NCBI GenBank assembly: GCA_007844125.1
Contig: CM017560.1
Location: forward strand, 3,520,125 to 3,584,124
Length of the DNA: 64,000 nt
Direction: 5' to 3'
DNA from: Sinonovacula constricta
Lineage: Eukaryota > Mollusca > Bivalvia > Cardiida > Solecurtidae
The translations under genes were made by a program, and so were the position numbers. Position 1 is the stretch's first letter. Each line of letters opens with the position of its first letter. This document shows, piece after piece, positions 1-13,300 of the stretch. The notes beneath the pieces were generated by a model. That model worked only from the letters and a program-made list of their open reading frames with translations. It did no database searches and was not told the origin of the DNA.

Positions 1-524
1 GTTGTTGTTTTGTTATTTACATTTAATAACGCCATTTCGTAATACCATATCTACAGATACACAAGGACCCTAAGAATATACGTGATTTATATAAATCATG
101 CAGAACTTATAAAATGTAGGCATATACAAAATGCTATTTACAATTACCAAACGCACTCTGGACAAAGTAAGCAACATAATTTCAACTTTGATACATGTAT
201 GTCGTTTATAATTAGCATCTCATTATTCAAACGAAAAATTTCGTGACAATCCAACTTCTGTGCCAAGCAGATACCCATTTATTGTTGATTAAACATATAG
301 TCATACAATACAAAGCATAGCCTTACTTTTACAACAATTTATACATCTTTTAATATTGTTTTTATTATGATACGAATGGTTTTCTTATTTTTTGTTAGTG
401 TTGTAAATCGTTTGGCCATTTGTTTGTACATTTAGTGATATAAAATTTAATTTTGTGCTTTAATTAAAAAAGAAAACAGCATAAAATATTATAGCCATTA
501 GGCATTTGATATTATTTTTAACCG
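1..524. other. AT-rich non-coding sequence
   Basis: I see no open frame with coding character, RNA gene or repeat in this stretch. It is plain AT-rich intergenic or intronic sequence ending in a T-run. Confidence 0.5.
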
Positions 525-534
525 CTTTTTTTTT

Positions 535-623
<89 letters not shown>
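525..623. repeat. poly-T followed by (TG)n microsatellite
   Basis: A T-run is followed by about 41 uninterrupted TG dinucleotides. Pure arrays of this length are usually length-polymorphic; alternating purine-pyrimidine tracts can adopt Z-DNA. No function is implied. Confidence 0.95.
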
Positions 624-624
<1 letters not shown>

Positions 625-1000
625 GATTTTTAACAAACAATAGTGAAAAATTCGTACTGACTTTAATTAAAAGGGTCCCACAAACGTTAAAATGCACCTA
701 CCCTTAACATGTCAAACTTAGGGATTTCCACAATTAACAGTTCGATTCAATCTTCTATCAAAGTACATGTTATGGGAACGGCAAATGGGAGTAAAAAGGT
801 AACTAATTGAAAACTCTACTTTCCTCGACCCTATGTGTGAAGTGTTGTCATGTCAAAATGGTTTTATATCATCCCTCGCCGTCACAAGTATCGCGGCATA
901 ATATTTATTTGTCACTGCATCTTTGATGCAGTTAAGTCACGTCAAAACAAATTAAGTAATCTCATACTCTATGTGTATCGATCAGTTAATTGTAGGTGAC

Positions 1001-1200
1001 AATGCATTCGGAGGATCAAATTTATATCCCTCGAATGGTTTATAAGTAATCCTTAAATGCATTTCCTAAGCAAGCGTGGTTCTTCACTGGTTGCTGACTG
1101 TATGTGTCATAAAATGCATTCGGGGGATCAATTGTGTATCCCTCGAATGTTTCATAAGTGAAATACATTTCCCTTAGCAAGTATCGTCCTTCCATGGTTT
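1001..1200. repeat. 112-bp direct duplication
   Basis: The block beginning AATGCATTCGGAGGATCAAA at 1001 recurs at 1113 as AATGCATTCGGGGGATCAAT. Both share the following ATCCCTCGAATG, TATAAGT/CATAAGT and TTTCC...AGCAAG segments. The offset is 112 bp, with scattered substitutions and small indels, so this is an old two-copy tandem duplication. No coding potential is visible. Confidence 0.8.
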
Positions 1201-4200
1201 GTTTGGAACTGTTAGGTTGCCGAGGCTGTTATCTCATGTACATAGTGTACACATCTTGGTAGTTCATTATAATATATACAAATATATTAATATAACAGTG
1301 CTGTTTGGTTTGTATTTACAATTCTTGTACCAGCTTTTTAGCTACCGATACTTACTAATAGTAATAGTTGTCTCACATTGATGGGATAATTTTGTTCTAC
1401 ACTGTGAGAAAAACATCAGGAAGGTCGAGGTTGGAGCACTCCACAAACCAGGTTTAAGCTCCCTAGTCGGTCCTTTCGCAGACTGAACGTTCCAAGGCGA
1501 TAATTCTTCGTTCTTCTTTTTGTGTGTAATGTCTCGTCTCTTTGTTTTGTCACTTTAACATTAACTTTGTATTGCTATTAGTAGATTAAATTTTGATATG
1601 TTTGGCAATTCTCATAGGAACTTGTCATATACCCTTATTGTACTGCTTCACCTGTTTTACACTAATCACACTTTATTTTACACATGACCAACTCTGCAGA
1701 AGTATAGAATAAATTTGGAAGAAAAGAAGACAAACAATAAGTCATTAAGCCATAAGATCAGCAATATAGTTTGATGCAAATAGCATAAAAAGAACATGCG
1801 CAGTACGGGTAAAATGTGCTTTTCGGAAGTAATTTGAGCTAAGCTTGTTGATTGCCACTAAATTGATTTGTTATCCAACCTGTGAATAAAGATGATGCGG
1901 TAAACTGCGGTAAACTCGTATGCTACAGTCACATTAAAGGGACTTGGCCACAGTTAGTCAAATTGAGGAACTGATTAATTTTTAAACTTAAAAAAATAAA
2001 TGTTTATACATATTTGAGAAGCTTTTAATATGACTGATAAACATGGCATTATAACAATGTATTTTCTATAGCACACTGTTATAAAGCGTCAAAATAGTGA
2101 CGATATTTTGTTGACAAGAGCAGATAGTTTTTACGTCCAATCTGTACAAATGGTCGCAAGGGCGTTTAATGGGCAAAAGTGTGTAACTGGTTAAATTTAT
2201 TTGATTTTTAATTAAACTTTAATTTAAGGTCAAATGGCTATCTAACATATATGTCTCATATTACTTAAATACCGATATTGACAAAGGAATTGATATATTA
2301 ATGTCATTTTTAAATTTCAACACATTGGTCAAGTCATTTCACTAAGAATTTTTTTATTACATTTTGAATCGGAATAATTTTAAACCATTTTTTGCATTAT
2401 ATATAGATAGTTTTACATTAGATGCCTATGATAGGATGAACTGTGTTGATAAAATAAAAATTAGTAAATAAATAATATTAATATAAACCATATCCTTTTC
2501 ATGATTAACTTTAAGCCAATCCTATCGTATACTTCTCGTATTTGAGTCAGTCATTTCAGGCATTGTTTGGTTGAAGGTTTACACACATATTATGTTTGTC
2601 AGGTGATCTGAAGTCGCAACAACAGTATTTCTTTTACCCGGAGACAATCTTTACTGGAAGCAAATACAGAACAGAGCACAACAAGAAAGTGGTGAAAATA
2701 ACTTTATCATAGAAGAACAAATACATGAGTTTTTTAACTAATTAAAAACATCGTACAATTTTACAATGCAGATTTTTCTATGTTTATAATAATTTTATAT
2801 TTTAATTTTATGCAGTGTGCCCGAAAGTGTTAAAAAAATAATACTAATGTTATGTTCCCGTGAATCAAGTCCGTTCCGATCAACCAGACGCTCTCTCCCT
2901 ACCAAGTTTTGTTTACGTCTGTGGATTGAAAGCGTCCATCCGGTTAGGATTTCCAATTATCCGGAAGTATGCCGTTAAATGATAATGCTGTCTTCACTGT
3001 TTTCCTATGCCGCAGATATATGTCAAGGTACTCAGTGACAGGGTTTCTATATTGTGGGCCCCAAAAGATAACAAAATGGGACTGTTTGAGGTATGCTGAC
3101 AAGGCGCTATACTGTGCGTTGTTTAAGTAAAAGTTAAAGCCGTTGTTTTTTGCTACTGTATTTATATTTGTGTTATATCAATTCTGATTAAACTTACATC
3201 GTCTTAGGCTGATTTCATTTTTAAGTTAAATACGAAAATATTTAGTATTAAAATATAAGTTTATGACATCCGGACACAAAACCAGCAAGTTTTAATTGTT
3301 TAATTGTTTGGCACGACTAAGATAAAAATGTCATAGTTACAAGCCTTATTAAAGATTTAAGTTTGCCTTGACCTAGAATCAGACCCGAACCTGCCGTTCG
3401 TTGGTTCGACGCTTGATGACTGGTAATCCCTCTCGACGTTTGCTGAGTTAGCTTTAAGACATTTGAAAACAACAACACGCTACATTCTATGTTGTCATAC
3501 GAATTTCAAACAACACCGAAACATTAAAATAATAACTGAAATCAATTTAACTTAGTTGAAATAATAATTGCACTACAGAAACATGCACTTGTGAAGTTAC
3601 CTGACACCGTCTGGAAATATTTATCAATCTAATTTATATCGAGGCTTTAGTTAAGCTTTTAAGCCGTATACAATTTTCTGAACAAAACTGCTGACTTGTT
3701 TGTACAATTGAACAATCAAGACTGACGTGCACGTTTTGATTGATATTAATCTACCAACGTGATAGGAGGTCGAAAATCAAAGCCTGTTTATTTTGCTATT
3801 TAATCAAACATAATGTAAGATTAAGATGTTAAATTCCGACAGCTTGGCAGAATTAAATCGATTGCTTTATTAAATGAAAGTCGGATTTAAATGAAGAAAA
3901 TATTTCAATATAAACATATCCATGCCTAAGTATTATCAACGAATAATGTTTTTGTCTGATGTCATGTCCAAATTCGGCGATGACAAATTTCCAAAATATT
4001 TGACATATCTACTACTTATTAACCCAAATAAACACACACGCACATTAATTGCACCATTTAAATGTTTATTTCACTATTTTTGACAAAACAACATTGATTA
4101 TATTTTTGTAAATAAGCATTTTTGTCACGATCTGTGTATTTTTTGAGCCAGTAAAATTGGAAATCAAAGTTGAACGCTTTTAGTGTGTACATTATATTTG

Positions 4201-4389
4201 ACTGGTTCTCAGAACACTGATTTAAGAGAATGTTTCGACTTTCCCAGTGATGATGGTTTCGTTTTATAACAACAATAACAGTGGCGCTTAGTAGTAGCCT
4301 AGTTACAACGAAGCCGACGTACGAAATATAAAAAAAATCTAGCGATAAAGTACGTTATGTCAATGCACCAGTCACAAATAGTAAACGAG
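1201..4389. other. Non-coding stretch without recognisable genes
   Basis: About 3.2 kb of AT-rich sequence. Short ORFs here have no coding character and no splice-bounded GC-rich islands. A slightly GC-richer patch around 2860-3110 contains an ATG at 3076 followed shortly by a possible donor, but it cannot be joined in frame to the exon at 6645. I see nothing else supportable. Confidence 0.4.
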
Positions 4390-5700
4390 GGTACTAAAAA
4401 AGCGGCGCTTTACGCAAGGGTTGTGTCAGCTTCTACTCAAAATAATGGCGCTTCAAGTGAGGGTGATGTCAACTGTTACTAAACATAGCGACATGTCACG
4501 TGAGGGTGGTGTCAAAATTACTTATAATAGTGTCGCTTCACGTGAGGGTAGGTGCCAGCATCTATTAAAAATAGTAGCGATTTACGCAAGTGTTTTGTCA
4601 GCTTCTTCTTAAATTAGCGGCGCTTCGCGTGAGGGTTGTGTCTGGTACTGCTAAAATCAGCGGCGCTTCGCGTGAGGATGGTGCCAGTTTCTATTAAAAA
4701 TAGTAGCGATTTACGCAAGTGTTTTGTCAGCTTCTTCTTAAATTAGCGGCGCTTCGCGTGAGGGTTGTGTTTGGTACTGCTAAAATAAGCGGCACTTCGC
4801 GTGAGGATGGTGCCAGTTTCTATTAAAATAGTAGCAATTTACGCAAGTGTTTTGTCAGCTTCTTCTTAAATTAGCGGCGCTTCGCGTGAGGGTTGTGTTT
4901 GGCACTGCTAAAATAAGAGGCGCTTCGCGTGAGGATGGTGCCAGTTTCTATTAAAAATAGTAGCGATTTACGCAAGTTTTTTGTCAACTTCTTCTTAAAT
5001 TAGCGGCGCTTTGCGTGAGGGTTGTGTCTGGTACTGCTAAATAAAGCGGCGCTTCGCGTGAGGATGTTGCCAGTTTCTATTAAAAATAGTAGCGATTTAC
5101 GCAAGTGTTTTGTCAACTTCTTCTTAAATTAGCGGCGTTTCGCGTGAGGGTTGTGTCTGGTACTGCTAAAATCAGCGGCGCTTCGCGTGAGGATGGTGCC
5201 AGTTTCTATTAAAAAAAGTAGCGATTTACGCAAGTGTTTTGTCAACTTCTTCTTAAATTAGCGGCGTTTCGCGTGAGGGTTGTGTCTGGTACTGCTAAAA
5301 TAAGCGGCGCTTCGCGTGAGAATGGTGCCAGTTTCTATTAAAAGTAGTAGCGATTTACGCAAGGGTGGTGTCAGCTTCTTCCAAAGTTAGCGGCGCTTCG
5401 CATGAGGGTAGTGCCAGTTTCTCTTAAAATAGGTGGCGCTTAGCCTGACGTAAGGTCAGCTTCTACTAAAATAGCGGTGCTTCACGTGTGGGTGGTGTTA
5501 GGTTCTATTAATGTGAGGGTGGTGTAAGTTACAAATTAACACAGCAGCACTCCCTAGAAGGTGCTGTTACTGCTAAGAATAGCGGCAATTCACGTGGGCC
5601 ATGTTTCAGTTTCTTTAAAAACTAGTGGCGCTTTGTGTTAGGCTAGTGTCAACTACTACTGAAATAGCGATGCCTCACATGAGGCTTGAGTCAGCTACTC
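4390..5700. repeat. 43-bp satellite with 129-bp trimeric higher-order repeat
   Basis: Monomers of about 43 bp share the core GGCGCTTCGCGTGAGG. In the centre, three distinguishable monomers recur in fixed order: one starting TAGCGATTTACGCAAG, one with GGTTGTGTCTGGTACTGC and one with GATGGTGCCAGTTTCTATT. The first recurs at 4575, 4704, 4832, 4961, 5090, 5219 and 5348, a period of 129 bp with a single 1-bp deletion. Flanking monomers (4390-4570 and 5390-5700) are more divergent and not in trimer order, as expected when the centre of an array is the youngest. No ORF spans it. Confidence 0.9.
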
Positions 5701-6644
5701 TCAAATGCTTTCGAGAAGTTTATTTTGGGTTTGCAATACTCTTTTTAACACAATGCCATTTTTATATTATTAAATTCTTAAACTATCGTTCCATGATTTG
5801 GTAATCAAATGAGCGTATTTGTTACTTCATGTGGGTCATTTCATTGTTGTCGGCTTAACAATTTCAATGTTTGCAAACGTTTTTATATTTACGGATATGG
5901 TAGACTGAAAACTTTTAATAATTCCTGCCACCATTCTCAAATGCCCCTCGCAGTGGGATAAAATTACAATATTTAGCTTAAGGATTTCTTATGAAGATGG
6001 AGATCGCAATAGTTACCTTTCAACAAATGCACAAAATTCCGAACCTTCGAGTAATGAATCACTAGCGCCATTTAACCCCATATACAATCAATTTACGAAA
6101 ATAATAATAGTTAAAAAAACAGTAACAGACGTATTATTTATATACTTCAATGTTACAACACGTTTAAGTATAAGTTATAAAATAAACTATTTATATTTTC
6201 GAAATTATGCGGGGGTGGGTGTGGAGCGTGGAGTGCATTTAAAAACGTGGTTTAATTTACGAAAGTCATCTAGAAACAATGTTATTTCCAGTGGACGGAT
6301 AATTAAACCTTGAGATCATTTTTAAAAGTTGGGGAATTTACAAAGTGATGGCATTTAAAAAAACTAATGTTCCCGGATGGGAAAACAATTCTAATCTCTC
6401 TGGGGCTATTATACCGTTCATACTATGTATCCAAGTTGCCTTAAAAATACATTGTTATGGTTTGATCACTCTTTGGGTCCGAGTCCAGGTCGGGACTAAT
6501 AACTATTATTAGGAGATGTTCGCCCGACTTCCTCCCCACAAAACAGCACAGCGTCACTGTTATGTCCATAATGATTTCGCATCAGTCAAAAATAAAACAA
6601 ACCTTAACATTTTAACTCAAATTATAATTTTTATTTTATTTTAG
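5701..6644. other. Non-coding sequence upstream of the 6645 exon, ending in a splice acceptor
   Basis: AT-rich sequence with no coding island. Its last bases are a pyrimidine-rich stretch ending TTTTAG at 6639-6644, which serves as the acceptor for the following exon, so at least the distal part is intron. Confidence 0.55.
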
Positions 6645-6838
6645 GCCTTATCAAGAATATCAGCCTGTTCATCCTGGGCCTGATCGTCGGCATTATCATC
6701 ACGACCATCATCTACTGTATCTTGAACAAGAAGCAGGAAAGCCTACAGAAGGATGCCCTGGACGGAGCCAAGAAGATGGCGTCGGGCGGTATGAACCAGA
6801 TTATGCCCAGCAAACCTAGCATGAACATGGGCTTCTAA
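6645..6838 (+). CDS. Terminal exon of a single-pass membrane protein (unknown)
   Basis: The exon opens after a TTTATTTTATTTTAG acceptor with two bases completing a split codon, then runs 63 codons to TAA. It is clearly GC-richer than its surroundings and shows regular codon use. The peptide starts with LIKNIS and continues with a strongly hydrophobic segment rich in Leu, Ile, Val and Gly (LFILGLIVGIIITTIIYCIL). This is followed by NKKQ, a positively charged stop-transfer flank. The ~35-residue tail contains Lys/Asp, GAKKM, SGGMNQIM and a final NMGF. This fits a type I membrane protein with a short cytoplasmic tail. I do not recognise the family, and no upstream exon can be joined in frame within the window. 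Confidence 0.7.
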
Positions 6839-9800
6839 GCAAAACGTCAGCCACAATCTATAAACGATAGGCATAATGTTTGTAAATACGGATGGAAGTG
6901 GTTTTCTACGTTGTGAAACTGTTGACTATTGAGTTGGTATCTTATTCGATCTACTGACAATGAAGTCACGAGTGTGATTCTAATCATTCCAGCCTGTACA
7001 TGACCAATATTTCTGACTTGACAATAAGTGATTCTATTCGGACACCTAGGTAATGGCTTATCTGAGCTTTAGATAGACTAAAACCGTGACTCTCTATTAT
7101 CCCTTTACTGATATATCACAATAGCTAGTGACTTAAAGTTTCCTTTTCCTCTATTGGTCAAATTTGATTTTAATGTTGTTCCCGAACAGCAAATCTAAAA
7201 TTAAAGCATCGTGAATTATTTATGAAATATTAGCACTGTTCACTAAATTAATCGAACAAATATCTCCTTGAAAGGAGAGTGCGATCCTGTTTAACTGCTG
7301 CAGTTATTTAAAGGTGGTAAAATCTGGACCAGTTTCGTTTTCTGATGCAACCACATAGATTATTGTTACCTGAGAAAGATCCCGCGAAATGCTGTTGGTG
7401 CAATACATTCATATGAAAAGTAGAACATGACTCCCCACTTGTCATTACCAATAGGTATTTCCTATCGGCACAGATAGCTATTTTTAAAAGAACCACTCGA
7501 CGACTTTTGAAGTCACGTTACATGATCATCCGGGTAATCAGCTCTTACATCTATATATATTTTTAGCTAAAATCCCAATCGTGCTTATTTATAGATTTGG
7601 AAAAATTGGACATTTAGCGTTATATATTTAACGGTTTGTACTGACTAACAATTGGTCTAACAAGTTTATGCAGTAACTAGTCACCAGGTCCCCAGAACAG
7701 GGATATATGTTGTACCATATATTATAGCCAACTGTCAGATCACATTTTAAGCTTTCCAATCTAATACAGATTCGAACTATATATACATGTTTGAATATAG
7801 TCACGAGTAAACGTCAGTCAAGACATTGACTGTTTAGCTTGATAGTGAATCAAAATAATTATCAGGATAACGATCGTGTGGTTCTGTGCATCATATAAAT
7901 ATGCTAAAGTGTGACCAGGTCGCTTCAATGTTAATGTCAAGGGTTTGAATGAGCCAGCTTATATAAAACATTAGCCACTGACTTCGTTTCTTCAAATGTG
8001 TGACATTCTTTAGTCATGCTCTGTTTTATACTGCGAGCCAATGACTTTTTTTCAAATGTGTTACTTTTTTAGTCACGTGCTGGGGCTTCTATATACTTCT
8101 CCAAATGAGCGGCATTTTTTACAATCTAGCTTATAACACGAGGTACCGACATACTGATGTTTAATAAGTATTACTTTCTTCTGGACCTGGCTGATACGTT
8201 ACTCAAGCCTGTTTAGCATGTTTAATATTATTCCTTTTATCTTTTTGCTACAATTGTATTCGAACTTCAGACTTAAACGTGCTGTATTATTTAGCTTACA
8301 AATGTTATTGTTCTTCCATCATGCAGCGCCGGTACAAATGCTAAATTTCTTCTTGATGCGTTTTTTTGGTGTTTTGTACGTCTACCGGATATCTACCCAA
8401 GATATAGACTAAAGTGTTTGCCGTCTAACGGAAATCTACGTAAGATAAAAACTTAAGTGTTTACATTATTCACTTTTAATTCTTTGACTCCTTTAGAAGA
8501 AGTTATTAATCTATGATCAGACATACTGTCATTATCGTCTGGTGTGTTTCAATAAAAATGCTGACAGTTGTTTAGACATTCCCATCACACCAACTGATAA
8601 AATTTATCATTGATAGTTTTTAATCATCGATTGCTGTTTTAAACATGGTTCAATGTTCACGCCTAAGAAAAGGAACATTCGTTATAAATGTGTAAACTCT
8701 TTAATGTTACGATACAAGAATGCCATAAATAGATTGTTCTGGCTTTATATTATAATTATTTAAAACGTTCGCAACATATTACATCTACACCAATGTCATT
8801 TTGCAATCGCCACTGCTTAATTGTCACGTGCTTTTTCATGTTCACAGAAAAGCAGAAAATGCAATATTAAAAAAAACATTACAATGCGTTAGCTTTATCA
8901 TAGTAAGTTGCCATTTGTACTTTTGTCGTCGAAATGTTTCTACAATGTCATCAACTAAACCAGCTTTGCTGGTAAAAAAATAATTTTCATATAAGTTGTA
9001 CAGTCAGCATGACATTAAGCTATTATTCAATATCAAGCAAACCCACACATTTTTATTTTTTGTTACATAATCACTTTATTTGGGAACCATTTTTAATGGC
9101 TTATTCATTCTTATGCATTTTCAAATTTTCATTTAATATAGACACCATCTATACATGGTTTGCTTTTTGACACAATATTCACCTAGTTTGTGCCTTCGTA
9201 AAAATGCACTGGTTAAAACAACAACAACAATAAGATTAACATAATAAATCCAAGGTTTTAAATAGCGTATCTGTCAAATCAAATATATCACGAGTTATGT
9301 GCGTTTGACGCAATATACCAACTATTATTTATTATACCGCTAATATCACACTGTAGATAAAATGATTAGAATGGCTAAACAGAAATAGCAAGCGCGCCGG
9401 GAAAATAAAATTGATCACGATTCACAGAAAACGAAACCGTTCCCAATGGTGACCCCAATGTTAAGCTTTAAAATGGTTATGTGGTAACCTCTTCACCAGT
9501 CCCCTTCATCTTTATATGAAAACAGTGACTTACCTGGACAGTCGAGTGGATGATAACAACTTCATCTGTTTATACCGGGATTTTACACTTGCAATTTTAA
9601 ACGGATCTCAGCTATTTGCTCTCGATATATAAGCAGTCTACTTGAGGGGTATCCCTTAAGACATTGTCTACCGAGATTTCTATAAAATATGTTGCCATAA
9701 GCCAGCTGTTTCGTGGGTAGATTATAATAAGAAACAAAGTGGAAAATCCCACGGGGTTCTTAAAGTCATCTGGATGATAGCCCCGTTAAAGGTTATTACA

Positions 9801-10360
9801 GAGGAATTAGTTTTGCATTTTGGTGTGGTTTTACCTGCAGGGGGTCGACCAGTTTAAACACTGAATAACCAGGATTTCGCCTAAGTCAGTGTGTCTATAA
9901 ACTGTCACATTGCGGTGGACAGATGTTCACTTATACTTAAGTTATTATCTTTATACTTTTATTGATTTTGTTACTTTTTTAACTACTACGTTTGTACACA
10001 TTTCACACAATGTATTTTTTTAAAATCACGAATGATAAATAGCGCAATATTACCCAGCATGGGTTGCAATATGTAACCAATATAATGGATATCTGTATTT
10101 ACAAAAATGTGTTCTGCCGCCATGCAGCAGATATATTAAATAATACATATAAAAGGACATCTTTGAGTAACTTTAATTTAAGCATCGGGATGTTTTCGCC
10201 AAAAATGTTTTAGTAATCAGTCACCGATTTTTATATAGAACCATTATCATGATATAACACGATAGTTTGACCGCAGTGGTGGTCGGAATGTATAAAATAA
10301 ACTATTATCTTAAATCTTTTTGCTATAGCTTTATGACGTCAATATTTCATTTCATCAAAA
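6839..10360. other. Non-coding sequence (3' UTR then intergenic)
   Basis: The first few hundred bases are probably 3' UTR of the exon ending at 6838. Between about 7960 and 8120 a roughly 65-bp phrase containing TTCAAATGTGT recurs in degenerate form. I see no coding exon, RNA gene or well-preserved mobile element in the remainder. Confidence 0.45.
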
Positions 10361-10363
10361 TTT

Positions 10364-13300
10364 AGAAAACACTCGACATTAAGAGTGCTGACACTCTAGA
10401 CATTAACCATACTGACACTCTCGACACTAACCGTACAGATACACTGGAAAATAACCTTAATGACACACTCGCAAACAACCGTACTGACACACTCAAAAAT
10501 AAACGTACTGACACACTCGACATTAACCATACTGACACTCTCGACTCTAACCTTAATGACACACTCGAAAATAACATTAATGACACACTCGGAAACAACT
10601 GTAATGACACACTCGAAAATAAACGTACTGACATACTCGACATTAACCGTACAGACACACTCGACATATACCATACTGACACACTCGACATTAACCGTAC
10701 TTACACACTCGACATTAACCATATGACACAATCGAGGAAAAAAACACACTCGAAAATAAAATTACTGACACACTAAAAAAAAAGTACTAACACACTCGAC
10801 ATTAACCGTAAAGACACACTCGAAAATAACCTTAATGACACACTCGAAAATAACCTTAATGACACACTCGCAAACAACCGTACTGACACACTCAAAAATA
10901 AACGTACGGACACACTCGACATTAATCATACTGACACTCTCAACTCTAACCTTAATGACACACTCGAAAGTAACATTAATGACACACTCGGAAACAACTG
11001 TAATGACACACTCGAAAATAAACGTACTGACATACTCGAAAAAAAAACGTACTGACTCACTCGAAAATAAACGTACTGACATACTCGACATTAACCGTAC
11101 AGACACACTCGACATATACCATACTGACACACTCGACATTAACCGTACTTACACACTCGACATTAACCATATGACACAATCGAGAAAAAGAAACGTACTA
11201 ACACCCTCGAAAATAAAATTACTGACACACTAAAAAATAAATGTACTGACACACTCGACATTAACCGTAATGACACACTCGAAAAAAACACCGTACGGAC
11301 ACACTTGAAAAGAACATACGGACATATTAAAAATAAACGTACTGACACACTCGAAATTAACCGTACTGACACCCTCGACATTAACCATACTGACACACTA
11401 GACTTTAACCGTAACGACACACTCGACAATATCTATACTGGAACACTCGACACTTAACTGTACTGACACACTCGAAACTAACCATACTGACACAGTCGAC
11501 ACTGGCCGTAATGACACACTTGACGTTAACACACTTGACAATAACCATACTGACACACTCGAACTAACTGTACACACTCGACCTTTACCTTACTGACACA
11601 CTCGACACTAACTGTACTGACACACTCGACACTAACTGTACTGACACACTCGACACTAACTGTACTGACACACTCGACACTAACTGTACTGACACACTCG
11701 GCCTTAACCTTACTGACACACTCGCCACTAACTGTACTGACACACTCGACATTAACTGTACTGACACACTCGACACTAACTGTATTGACACACTCGAACT
11801 AACTGTACTGACACACTCGACACTAACTGTACTGACACACTCGACACTAACTGTACTGACACACTCGACACTAACTGTACTGACACACTCGACACTAACC
11901 GTACTAACACACTCGAAAATAAACTTACTGACACATTAAAAAATAAACGTACTGACACACTCGACATTAACCGTAATGACACACTCGAAATAAAACACCG
12001 TATGGACACACCTGAAAAAAATAAACGTACACATTAAAAATAAACGTACTGACACACTCGAAATTAACCGTACTGACACACTCGACATTAACCATACTGA
12101 CACACTAGACTTTAACCGTAATGACACACTCGACAATATCTATACTGGAACACTCGACACTAAACTGTACTGACACACTCGAAACTAACCATACTGACAC
12201 AGTCGACACTGGTCGTAATGACACACTCGACGTTAACACACTTGACAATAACCATACTGACACACTCGAACTAACTGTACACACTCGACCTTTACCTTAC
12301 TGACACACTCGACACTAACTGTACACACTCGACCTTTACCTTACTGACACACTCGACACTAACTGTACTGACACACTCGACACTAACTGTACTGACACAC
12401 TCGACACTAACTGTACTGACACACTCGACAATAACTGTACTGACACACTCGACCTTAACCTTACTGACACACTCGCCACTAACTGTACTGACACACTCGA
12501 CATTAACTGTACTGACACACTCGACACTAACTGTACTGACACACTCGACACTAACTGTACTGACACACTCGACACTAACTGTACTGACACACTCGACACT
12601 AACTGTACACACTCGACCTTTACCTTACTGACACACTCGACACTAACTGTACTGACACACTCGACACTAACTGTACTGACACACTCGACACTAACTGTAC
12701 TGACACACTCGACACTAACTGTACTGACACACTCGACACTAACTGTACTGACACACTCGACACTAACTGTACTGACACACTCGACACTAACTGTACACAC
12801 TCGACCTTTACCTTAGTGACACACTCGACACTAACTGTACTGACACACTCGACACTAACTGTACTGACACACTCGACCTTAACCTTACTGACACACTCGC
12901 CACTAACTGTACTGACACACTCGACATTAACTGTACTGACACACTCGACACTAACTGTATTGACACACTCGAACTAACTGTACTGACACACTCGACACTA
13001 ACTGTACTGACACACTCGACACTAACTGTACTGACACACTCGACACTAACTGTACTGACACACTCGACACTAACCGTACTAACACACTCGAAAATAAACT
13101 TACTGACACATTAAAAAATAAACGTACTGACACACTCGACATTAACCGTAATGACACATTAGAAATAAAACACCGTATGGACACACCTGAAAAAAACATA
13201 CGTACACATTAAAAATAAACGTACTGACACACTCGAAATTAACCGTACTGACACACTCGACATTAACCATACTGACACACTAGACTTTAACCGTAATGAC

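Noticed and set aside
3076..3092. ATG followed by a GTATGC donor as first exon of the gene ending at 6838
   Set aside because: It leaves phase 0, whereas the 6645 exon needs one preceding base. Joining them gives an early stop, so an unseen exon would be required.
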